Source of the DNA: Bryum argenteum
Lineage: Eukaryota > Streptophyta > Bryopsida > Bryales > Bryaceae
NCBI GenBank assembly: GCA_037043015.1
Contig: CM073324.1
Coordinates: 1,729,413 to 1,793,412 of the forward strand
DNA: 64,000 nucleotides
Reading direction: 5' to 3'
Below, piece by piece: positions 11,618 to 22,600 of the stretch (positions within the stretch are counted from its first letter, which is position 1; every line of letters begins with the position of its first letter). The translations under genes and the position numbers were made by a program. Below the pieces are notes generated by a model. The model ran no database searches. It had not been told where the DNA came from and worked only from the letters and a program-made list of their open reading frames with translations.

Positions 11618-12550
11618 TTAACCCCTAAAAATTCAAGTGTTTCCTCGACCTCCAAAACGAAAAACTGCCATTTTTCACCTTTGTTGGGAAATGGGGAAAT
11701 GGAGAAACTTTTTTTTTTCTAGTTTTAGACTTTAAACCGTAAAATCTTGTACCTCGCTTGTATACAAAGGACTGGTCAAAATTTCAACCGTTGGATATTT
11801 GTCATTTGTTAGATCATAACAACCAAAGTTTGTCCAACACTTTTTTTTGCCATTGTCTAAATGGTGCCAAGGGCAACTTGATGATTGTTACTCCAAACAT
11901 TTTTCCGTCATTTTTTTTCATGTAGGTTATCAAGTTGGGTACGCTCATGCAAAATTCTAGAGACCAATTCCACTTTTTGACCTCAATGGAAATTATTTTA
12001 TGAAAGAAGGTCTAAAAACAACAAATGAATATAGTAAAACAAGCACCACGTATGATATAATTAGTTTGAGAAAAATTTGGACGGTGAGTAGGTGCATTTA
12101 TGAGAATGTGAATTTTGAAAAAGAAAAATCTTGGAAAGAATCTAAAATCTCAAATTTTGGCAATTTTTGAAAGAAAAAATTGTAAAATTACTAGAAATTG
12201 TGAAGATTGTTTTTGAAAGTTTTGGAGGCTGCCCTTGTAAAATTGATAAACTTTTTGACTTTGGAAACTTTGGAATTTGAATAGTAATTTGGTATTGAAC
12301 ATATTTCCAAAAAAGAATACTTCAAAAAAAAATAATAATAATAATCTCCCCGTTTTGGACTTGAAACCTAAAATTTCTAGATGAAGGTTATAAGTTTAAA
12401 AATTGGCTTTGCAAATTTTACCACATACACATTAAAGTATGGGAAGCACCTAGTAAAAATCTTAGGCAAAAAAATCAATTTAATTCCTTAAAATAAGTTG
12501 CCCAAAATCTCAGAAATCCGAATCGGTTTTCCTGGATTTTTAGGGGTTAA
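11618..12550. mobile_element. TTAA-flanked inverted-repeat element, copy B
   Basis: TTAA occurs at 11618-11621 and 12547-12550. The right end carries the 16-bp terminal repeat CCTGGATTTTTAGGGG at 12531-12546, identical to that of copy A; the left end reads CCCCTAAAAATTCAAG with three mismatches. The interior is copy A reversed, with clear similarity throughout. A further TTAGGGGTTAA lies at 12557-12567, just outside, as if the element sits beside or inside an older relative. No transposase frame is present. Confidence 0.8.
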
Positions 12551-12789
12551 GGAAGGTTAGGGGTTAAATGGAAAATGATGTTGCTCAATTTACTCAATTG
12601 CACACATGAAAATTTGAATAACCGTATCATTGTAGTTTCTGCAGGCAATCCGAGTGTACCTACAATAAATCACAAGTGCTCCAAAACTTGGTACAAATTC
12701 GACCAAGTGTTAAAAGTCTTGAATGATGTTGATACCCTACCCATTTTTCGTTAAGAAATGTGGTACGTCAATAATCATCGTATACGGTC

Positions 12790-13173
12790 GAAGTACCCAT
12801 AACCACCAACATAAGAAAATTCGCCCATTTGTAGCTGGTCTATTTATAGTGGTAATTTTTTGGGGGTGACAAGATAGTTTTTAGTAATTTTTTAAATTTT
12901 TTTCGTAAACACATGAATTAATACAAATTTTCAAACAGCAAAGTACTGCAAGACCCATAATCAACTTATAGGGTATGCAAAAACCACCTTAGCTTGTACA
13001 AATTTCCATTCATGATTCGACCCAAAACCACCAGCTTTTTGATTGTTTTGATTGGTCAGTTTGAATTGAGTGTTCTGACAATGTTAGTTCAAGCTAGGTG
13101 CAGTTATGGGGAGACCTATAGGTTGATACTGGGGTGCTGGTGGTTTTGGGTGCTGGTGGTTTTAGGTACTTCT
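12790..13173. mobile_element. MITE with CCACCA-rich inverted ends
   Basis: The left end GAAGTACCCATAACCACCAA is complementary, with few mismatches, to the right end GCTGGTGGTTTTAGGTACTTC. The element is about 384 bp long, has no coding capacity, and contains a second internal GGTGGTTTTGGGTGCT copy next to the right end. No target-site duplication could be fixed. Confidence 0.6.
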
Positions 13174-13586
13174 ACCTTAGTCATCAATGCTATCAATGGA
13201 CTGATGTGAAAGAAAGAAGGGGGAACCTAATGTAATTCAAACTTCATAAATTCCGCCTGTATTGAGCATTGACTCACAGAATGGAGTATTGACTCAAAGT
13301 GAAATGGAATCATTACAGGAAAGTGAAGCTTGATGATGTACATGAAAACAGCTAAGAATTTGGATTTGCACGGAAAGATGAGTAGTTTGAAAGCACCATG
13401 CTCTAAAAGCACCAATCCCTCCCTGTACTCTCTGAAACTGATTGCCTTTGGGCTTTTGGGTTTGTGGCTCTGAATAACATTAGCAATGATTTTGGAAACG
13501 GAATTGGTACTCCCTATGTAACTGACATGCCTCCAGACCTAAAACATGTCCTTTCGACACAATGGAAATCATCCATTATAGTGTAC

Positions 13587-14015
13587 GTAACACACTTTCC
13601 AATTTCGGGCCGGTTCATTTGACAGGAGCTCTTGTCCTGTGATGCCCGGGCAATGGTTCGTGGCAGCTACCAAGAAGGCACCCTAGAATCCGTGGGGTCG
13701 ACCCAAGGCCGTTTCTGATAATTTTGAATTCAAATTTGAGGTCTGCGACCCCAAGTTACCCTAGGAAGCCTACTCCTTGGCATTTAATGTCTATACATCA
13801 AAAAAATAGGGGGCTCATTACCCCTCCTCCATCCTCCTTGGTAGCTGCTACGAACGCTTACCCATAATGCCCGCTCTAGAGAGATGATTACGGCATAATT
13901 CCCTCTACGATTCTCATTTTACAGAAAAAAAACCCCATGCAACACAAGAAATTTCTATGGAAATTGTACGATGAACATTGTAATACCGGGCAACCGAAAC
14001 TGGAAAGTGTGTTAC
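13587..14015. mobile_element. MITE with GTAACACACTTTCCA ends and nested inner inverted repeat
   Basis: The terminal inverted repeats are GTAACACACTTTCCAATTTC at 13587 and its near-complement ending at 14015. Inside is a second inverted pair, GTTCGTGGCAGCTACCAA at about 13656 and its near-complement at about 13838-13857. The element is 429 bp and non-coding. Confidence 0.7.
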
Positions 14016-14732
14016 GCCGCAAGAGCCCCCAGCGGTATACCCTCCTGTTGGAGGCTCCTGCTATACATAAAATTCATGGCATGGGATGTTTCATAACGTG
14101 AGGTCTAACCCTTCACCGGGCCGAGTATGGAATGTAGACATTTTGAGTTGACTGCAGCAACTTTTGAAGAGGGGTAAGTTCTTCGTTCCAAGTTTGTTTC
14201 GGATGATATCACTTGGGTTGTGTTCCAAATCAAGTCTAGTTAGTGTGGTAAATTTTTCAGATTTATTAAATGAAGTGTGAATAAATGGTATGTATTTTAG
14301 TGAAGGCAACTCTTGTTTTTGAGGGCATATTTTGCTGTTGGGAGGCTTTTTTGGGGAAATCCAAGAGGTGTTTTCATGAATGCTTTTTTACATAGTCGTA
14401 ATTGTAAAATGAAGGCTAGGAATTTTCTAGTTGGAAGATTTTAGATCCAAATGTTTTTGATATCGTATTTGCAATGAGCTTTTTCCATTCGAAAAAGCAA
14501 ATAAATGAATGATTTTTAAGGAGCTATATCTCCTTCATTTACTTTTGGATTTTGACTTTATTTTTTTGGGATGGATTCCAATTAGAGTCTAGTTTTGGTA
14601 GTAGAAACCTTGAGAAAATTGAAGATGTATCAGAGATGAGGCGTAGATTTGAGTGCAGAGGGTTGAGTTTGAACTAATTTTCCTTTGTAAATTTTTTGGC
14701 AGTTTTCACAGTTGAGAGGTCATTATTTGCGC

Positions 14733-14770
<38 letters not shown>

Positions 14771-15472
14771 TCGCATGGATTTCTTTTTGTCCAAGGGTGA
14801 TATTGAGATGAATGTAAACATCTTTGTAGTAGGTGGCTTTTTCATTGAAATAAGTCTATTGGTAGTCTTTTTACTTCAAAGTGAAAATGCTGAGATTTGT
14901 GATGTTTTTTGAGTACTAATATTTTGTTATCTCACAATCTTTGAGGCCTCATGACTCAAAATTTGAGCCACATGATGTACAATATGTCTACTAAAAAATT
15001 GTAAGGTTGAGATTTGGATAACATACCTTAATTTTCACTTATGACACTTTTTCTCATAATGTCTTCTTTTCTTTACCAATGAGTCAAACCATTTAGGGGT
15101 CAACCTCAAAAAAATCTTAAAGCGTGAAACGGGTTTATAGATTTTTTGTAGGAAAAGAGTTTGGTTAATTTTGACAATTATAATCTCACAAATGGAGGAG
15201 AATCCACTGTTCAAATTTGACATGCAAGTAGTGTATCAAATTATCACTACGATCCTACAGTTGGATTTTCTTAGATTGAGCTTTTTTATTCTTGAATTAG
15301 AAGAGGTTATTTTTGTGATTTAGGCAATTTTGCACCAAAGATCTTTAGGGGTTGATAACAAAATGCATGTAATGTAAGCATACTATTGTTTTCCTTTTAG
15401 AAATAACTTTTTGGTTTAGGCCTACTCAACAAATAATAGGATGTGGCTTATATGTGTTAGTAGGACACAAAT
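14016..15472. other. Intergenic DNA with an A tract and an old element relic
   Basis: An uninterrupted run of about 33 adenines lies at 14735-14768; it could be a retroposon tail or simple sequence. From about 15020 to 15360 there are blocks (AATCTCACAAATGGAGGAG, TAGGGGTCAAC, TTAGGGGTTGAT) related to the TTAA-flanked element family. No gene is supported. Confidence 0.45.
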
Positions 15473-15725
15473 CCCCAATTCCGTTAAAATGGCGTTATGC
15501 CGCTAAAATGGCACATCTCAACTTTTTAACTGCACTTCAAAAACCATGTGATATAACAGAATCTAAAGGGGATATTATAGAAAAATGAGTGACAATGTAT
15601 ATAAAGGAGTAATATTATTGAAGAAATTGTGATATCACAGACTACGCCATTCCATGTGAGCACATATATAAGATTTGGTGTGACAAAATGGCACATGGCA
15701 TAGTGCCATTTTAACGGAATTGAGG
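15473..15725. mobile_element. MITE with CAATTCCGTTAAAATGGC ends
   Basis: The left end CCCCAATTCCGTTAAAATGG and the right end CCATTTTAACGGAATTGAGG are inverted copies. The 253-bp element is non-coding. The motif AAAATGGC recurs just inside both ends. The target-site duplication is unclear. Confidence 0.75.
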
Positions 15726-17176
15726 TTACAAGATATATAGAGGTGAAATGTCAGGTAATTTCTAGCGGATAAACAACATTAATCATTTTATATAGCAGTT
15801 AGAAGAGCAGAATAACTCGCAGGGAAATATAATTTGCATATTAAAATGGCGGAAGAGTGCATTTCTTGACGTAATAAGGGAGAGTGCTCAAAAATGGCTC
15901 AAATTTCAGACTTCCCAATCTGTAGTGAAGATAACAATGGAAGCAATTTTTATGCATGGGAAAAGTAAGTGGAACAACAGTCAAAGTGGATTCATTATTT
16001 TTGAACTCTTCTACAATTTACTATGAATTTTTGAAGGTAAACGTATAGGTGTCCCTAATTTTGCACTCTATAATGTTTGCCGTGAGTTAATACTACTATT
16101 GAGTGAAAAAGCTATTATCTACCTCTAGGTTTAGAAGCCTAGTGCTTCATTAATAGTACCACTTGAGTTTTGAGCACTCTTCCTTATGTGTTGTTGATTT
16201 TCCGGTTCATCTTCACGGAAGATTATGTCCCAAAGCAATGGCCAGCAGGAAAGAAAAATTGTGAAACGAGTAATTACAGGTTTATCATATGCACATGGAT
16301 GAATTATAGATTAGGTAATGGGAGCTTGGAGCAGTGCTACGGGGCGTAATGGAGCGGCGCGTTGGAGCTGTGAAAGGGCGCCCCAACACTATGATAGGCC
16401 TCCATTACCGGGCGTAATTAACCAGCTGAAAACGTGGATGAAACTTTTGAATCATCATGCCGAGCTTTTCGAGCTGCCTTTTTGCTTCAGGATTATTGCA
16501 TGGGATGGTGGAGATTATGTCTCTGCCAATTGCTTTGTCATGAACTACTACAGTTTCTTTGTTGCACCAGTTACTTGTTTACTTGGTAAAACAATTTCGA
16601 GTTTTCTATCAGGTTGATACTCTTATTTCAATTTCACTCATCCTCACATACCACAAGTTTTTCATGCACAAATTAGCGCATTGTTTTCATTCACAAATCC
16701 GTGCATTACATTTAACTTTCATCCATAAACTCATTAATTATGGGATGTAATGTGTAAGCCCAGAACAAATAAAATTCTGCCACGTCAGTAAATTTTTGAG
16801 GCCGGTTAATTACATTAAGATGTGCGAAACTTTCATGTTTGGAAATCCCTTTTTCAATGAGAGTTACCAAAATGATCGCATCAATGAAGAGGGCGAGTGA
16901 GCTTCTCAATAGTGCAATTATAATCATAACTTCCTCCTCAACGGAGATTACCCTATACTCCTAATGGAATAAGACCTTCCTAGATGTACAAGGTCATTTT
17001 ACAAGATTTTTGTCGCCTTGCAGATTAATTATGCAAATGAGCCTCCTAGGGCATAGCCATCCGTATACAAAACCGACAGTTGCCGAGCGTTACTATTCCA
17101 TTTGCTTTTTGAGATAATGCCGTAATCTCCAATTATTCCTCGATTGAATTACTCCATGAGCCAATTACACCAACTA
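15726..17176. other. Intergenic DNA, possible inverted-repeat fragment near 16315-16410
   Basis: A short inverted pair, GGTAATGGGAG at about 16316 and CTCCATTACCGG at about 16401, flanks GC-rich sequence and may be a MITE remnant. No gene is supported in the rest. Confidence 0.4.
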
Positions 17177-17402
17177 AGGTAGGAGTGGCTAAAACTGTCC
17201 AGCCCCAAAAGCCGCACAGCAGGGTTCAAATATTCATAGGAAATTATAGGATTACTCAAAAAATGTCTTTTTTTTGGGGATGGATTTGCACTAGCTTTGC
17301 ACACTATCCGAAAATAATTAAAATTTTACACCACTATTCCAAGTATGCAAAGCTGAAATTCGGACGGTTTTTGGGGCTGGACGGTTTTAGCCACTCCTAC
17401 CT
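17177..17402. mobile_element. MITE with 30-bp inverted ends and TA target site, copy 1
   Basis: The ends AGGTAGGAGTGGCTAAAACT and its complement extend for about 30 bp (through GTCCAGCCCCAAAA) with few mismatches. TA lies directly outside both ends, consistent with a TA target-site duplication of a Tc1/mariner-type MITE. A second copy follows at 17458-17913. Confidence 0.8.
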
Positions 17403-17457
17403 TAACTGTCAAAGCTAATAACGTTTGCATATGAAAGCAAGCTGGACCGGGAGATAA

Positions 17458-17913
17458 CGTAGGAGTCATGAAAACCGTCCAGCCCCAAAAACCGCACAAA
17501 AACCGCACAGTAGGTTTATGGGTAGGGGTTGTAGAACCGTCCGTTCATGGTAAACTGACAGGTTTTGGGAACCATCCATTGTTTTTAGCTCAAACCATGC
17601 ATGCTGACCGGTTTAAGACAACTCCTATGTTAGTTCCTAAACCTATTTTAATTAATTTTGGGACATTCAATCCACAGTTTTCAAAATACAACCTTGCATA
17701 AAAGCCATCACTCTATGGTCGGGTAGTGGGACTCCTAAGACTCGAGATTCAAAAATACATAGGAAATTATAGGATTACTCAAAAAATGTTTTTTTTTTTT
17801 GGGGGATGGATTTGCACTAGCTTTGCAGACCATCGAAAAAAATAATTAAAATTTTACACCACTATTCCAAGTATGCAAAGCTGAAAGTCAGACGGTTTTC
17901 ACCACTCCTACCT
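17458..17913. mobile_element. Second copy of the 17177 MITE, split by a nested insertion
   Basis: The left part, up to the CCGCACAG block at about 17510, and the right part from about 17747 match copy 1 in order. The interval 17511-17746 interrupts them and contains its own inverted pair (GTAGGGGTTGTAGAACCGTCC and AGACAACTCCTAT). This is a nested insertion: a MITE within a MITE. Confidence 0.65.
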
Positions 17914-18252
17914 TAAACAAAGACGAAGAGGTATTAAGTGAACCGGGAGATAAACAAAGACGAAAAGGTATTAAGTAAATGGAAACATGACAGGCACAAA
18001 GCAATTTAAAGAAGGCTCTAAGCAGACTCTGAGGCGCCGAAAGATGTTTGATCAATAGTTATTACCTTCCAAAGTACTTTCATTATTTGGAATCTGAGAT
18101 TGCCAGCATTTGGTGGATTAGCTTGATCGAATCATGCAATAAATGTCCAAATTAATTAATTTGTGAACGTCCGTACTAATAAGCACTAAGAGAACACCTG
18201 GATATCATAAGAAATGATATGTGAAGCAAATTTACATAAGAACTAAATAATA

Positions 18253-18354
18253 CTCCCTCTGTCCCATTATGATTTTCCGGTAGGTTCTCTCAAATCTACC
18301 TCCAAAGGTAGATTTGAGAGAACCTACCGGAAAATCATAATGGGACAGAGGGAG
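18253..18354. mobile_element. Stowaway-type MITE, near-perfect hairpin
   Basis: Two 49-bp arms are perfectly complementary and are separated by only 4 nt (CCAA). The ends read CTCCCTCTGTCCCATTATGA, matching the Stowaway consensus CTCCCTCCGTCCC, and TA flanks both sides. The perfect arms suggest a young copy or a very short family. A transcript through it would fold into a long hairpin. Confidence 0.95.
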
Positions 18355-19697
18355 TAACTTACAATATGTCAATACAGTTGAAGTCTCATATGCATAGCAT
18401 GGATACCATACCTAGGATGCTAATAAAAGCATTTACTTGCTAACCATTTACTAAGCATCTAAGCTTTTACTTGCTAACCAAAAGCCTATTTTTAGGCCAG
18501 TAAGGAAAAATTTCAAAAAAATGTACGAAGCCATCAAGCTTCATCCCAATAGAGGAAAATATAGCACATGGATGCTAAAATGATGTAAATGAGGACTGTC
18601 CCATCAATGATTGTACTGTCTAGTGGATTATAATAGAAGAAAGAATATGAGGAAACGCAGGCCTCAAGATCTTGAGAAAAATCAATTCCATACAGTATGG
18701 TTGAGCAGCCCAAAATGGCGCAGTGCCGAAAATGGAGCCCTAGTAATCTTCACTGTCACGTACATAATAGCTTCTCCATACAACAGTACCATGTACACAC
18801 TGCAAAGATTATAGGGCGTCACTTTAGGGCACCATTTTAGGAACACCTATATTTCCATCTTTAGAAATTCATTACTCACTGTAGAAGAGTCGAAAAATGA
18901 TGATTCCACTTGCTCTAGTTTTCTACTAATTTTCCACATGCACAAAAATTGCTTGCACTGGCAACATTCCTCTAGATTTTCTGTTCTGAAAATTGCGCCA
19001 TTATAGGACACCTTACCATAATTCCTTGTAAATAGACGCTTCAATGAGTTCAGAGAAAACAACTTCCATTAAAAAACTCCTGCAAAATCACCACAACACG
19101 GCATTAGCCTTCTAGCGCATTACGTAGCAGCTGCCTCCATTTCCATACAAATTGTGATACAAACCTATGAAGAACATTGAAGTCATACATATATACCAAC
19201 AGAGAAAAGAAAGCATACCCTACAAGAGTGATATAATACATCGCTTCAACAATCAACAATCAGCATCTACTGCTGCAATTCGCGTGCAAACATAAAAGTA
19301 ACTATGGTAGCAACCTCTAAGATTATTAGAAGAGAGGATGTCTGAGTACACTCTCCAAAAATAAGATATCGAAATATAACACTGTCCTTCATAGCACAGT
19401 TGGTGTCTGATAAGAAACGAAGTCTACCCTACTCGCCTGTAACAAGAAAAGTGACGTAGGAAAACATTAAGCCCTCCATGTACTAACAATTTTGAATGAG
19501 CTAATATTTACTCGTATAGCAATGCACTTACATCGAAATTCAGCAGCGAAAACGAGAAGTTCAGAAAAGGAAGTGCTCCACCCAACAAGCACCAGAAGAC
19601 CTATATCCTAAGACCTGGGTCTGATAAGAGTACCTCTTTTTTTGCAGCTGGGTATATGAAAGTTTTCTTCTCTAGAAACACCCGTAGATTTGGGTGA
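18355..19697. other. Intergenic DNA and downstream region of the metallophosphoesterase gene
   Basis: There is no supported gene. The segment next to 19697 is expected to hold the 3' untranslated region of the minus-strand gene. Confidence 0.5.
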
Positions 19698-22600
19698 TCA
19701 ATAACTGCTGGAGCTAGCATCGCTTTCGCCGCTAGTATCATACATTTTGACGAGGTTTTTACCATAATGTACAACGGAGCTGAAATTCTCACTACTGTCT
19801 GCTGAGGGCCACTCTGAGTCCTGTGGCGATGCTAAGGAACGTAGACCGCTGTTGCCCCGACCAGCATCACCATCGACGTCCTTGTTCACCTTCGCGTTCA
19901 GAGCATTCGCAGCCATCACTACCGGATCATCCGGGTCATATACCTTTCCCATTGGGCTACTGCTCGCCACGCCTTTCTCACAAGCTTTGTTGCTCACCTT
20001 CGAGCGTTGCTTGGGAATGACAAACGAGTCGATCACATGAACCTTTGAAAACCTGTCACGCAGATCTCCTACTGGTGTCCACTGGCTTGGACACTCCCAA
20101 TCGTAGGACAACTTGTCTTTCTGCTCCGACTCCCATTTTGGATCCAAGGCCCACTCCTTCGGCACCTGTAATAACATGACCAATTTGAGCTTCCAATGAA
20201 CTGACAATGCAATGGTGAAAGCCCTCCGTTCAATACCCAAATGGAAGTGTTACCTTGTCTACTGCCAGAGTAAATACACGCAAGTCACCGTCGGAGTTGA
20301 TATGGAAACGATTGAAAGACTTGTAATTGGCGATGCGAAGTGATGAGAAGGCTTCATCGAAGTGGAGATGGAACCAATTTATACATGCATACAAGTAGCT
20401 TCCGAACACCCACGAAACTACAGGCGTGGAGAAGACCCAATAATACAAGAACACCGAGGTGTAGTACGCAAGTACGAATCCTCTTGGCAACGAGTCCATT
20501 CCGCTTTTGCAGATGTTGGCTCTCGTAACCGCCATAACCTGCCACAGCAAAAACGATTAGACCCTCGAAAAAACTATAGAAACTTCACCTTCCTTGCACC
20601 AAAGTATGTGTCTACTGAATGGTTAATACCTCAGGTACATCAAATGCTGCCATCAGGTATTTTATACATGCCGGATAGAAACCCATAGTCCAATACTCTA
20701 TACGCGCCCTTAGACCAGTCGGATCTGGAAAGTGCTCGCCTTCCTTGGTGTGATAAAATGAATACAATGAGTGATATCCTGCCAAAACCAGCACCATATT
20801 AATCGACCATAATTCAGAGAATGCTGACTTATTAGCAGGTGAACCTAAATAACTGACAACTGAATAGAAATGATATTGTCCACTGTCTCGCACATGGTGG
20901 TCAAAAATGAAGGGATCCGGCTCTTAATCCCACGATCTCTTCGATGACTGTGACTCTTTAAAATTCACACTCCTAAATATGTTAAGTAATGCAAATAGCA
21001 TCTCATTAGAATGGAAAGTGGAGTTTATAGCTGTACCTGATGTGCCAAGGAGACCATGGCGTACACAAGTCTCGATACCAATCTCCAACAGGATCATATA
21101 AGCGATCGCTGAGGTAAGATGAGCCGCGAAGTGCAGGAGACCAATCACAATGCGCTTGCTTCGCGATACTTTCACCGGAACGAAGGACACGGAACAAAAA
21201 GCGAGAACCAATGCTCCTGTCACCGACACATAGCTGTGTTCCAGCATATCTAAAAACGCCCGGCCCATGGTGGCTCCAAATTCCCAAAAATGACTAAACA
21301 TCGTATCACCTTGAAGTACCTGGTCCAATTCACACTGATGCCAACCACCAGGTTCGCCCTTGTTAATAAGGCTCTAACAGGTAATCAGTAAAATACATAC
21401 ACCAGAAACGCAGAGCACAACTAGTCTCACCTGTGGGAACATTGAGAAAACCAAAATAAAGTACACGAGACCACCAATAACGTCAAATCGCCAATTCTTC
21501 TTGCGAAACTTCAAGATGTTCCCCCATGCAATCTGTAGAAGAGGTAAGCATGAACACGGACAGTCAATATGAGACTTGCACCTTGCGCAATTGCAATATG
21601 GGGTTTGATACAGGAAGGCACGGGAGTCGTGTGGTTTACATACTTGTTCAGACTCTTTGAGGGAAGGATAGGCAAATCGTTTCTCATACATGCCGTCCTG
21701 AAATTTGTTGAAGCCTCCAAAGACATGAGTTGGATGAAGAAAAGCACCACCACAGCCATTCACAATTAAATGCTCAACTGAAGTGGGTGAATCAGACACA
21801 AGTTGGTGTCGCATGTAATTGTGAAGGTCACCTGCGATGCGCAGGCGGCACCGCCCCTTGAGGTGATCCTTAACAAAATGAGCAACGTTATTCCCGGTGC
21901 CACTGTCCCAATACCAATCTAGCAACCAGTTCGGCTCATGGGTTACCAGTATGACGTTATCATCTTTCCTCACCTGATCCACATGCCAACGAATGTGATG
22001 AGACTAAAGACCTTTTGTTTAACATCTAATATATTTTACCACTAAAAGATTAATCATCTTATGTATACGACAACGTCAAACAGGACCCATGATGAAGCGA
22101 TAGGATGATATACACTGTTTGTCACCATAAGCGTTAAAATCTTGATATTTGCCTTCAAAAGTGACTCAAACTCACATGCTCCCTGACGATCTCTGTGAAA
22201 TACTTGAACTGGAAAATGTCAATATCACCATGAAGGGCTTGATCAAGGCCAAAGACCCACCAACCGTGTGGCAGCTGCAATGCGAAGTAGCTCTTTGACT
22301 GAGGTAGCAACCAACCTCCAAGCCAACTCCTATGGCATATATACCTCATAAATGTATCAAGCCCATCAAACCAATCTGTGCTCAGCACAAGCAGTTCGAT
22401 GTCAACTCAAAACGTCAGTACGGCAAAAAGACATTAGAACTCACGACCACATGGCACTCTTTAATTAGGCCATGTAACAAATTAAAATTTACTTCAAAAA
22501 GGATCCAATACGTTCACTACACTGATTACCACAAGATACGAATCATACACAACCTGGATTATAATTTTAAATAAAAAGATGAATCGAAAAGCTCTAGAAG

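Noticed and set aside
14735-14768. Poly(A) run as evidence of a retrogene
   Set aside because: No coding sequence or target duplication was found upstream; it may be simple sequence.
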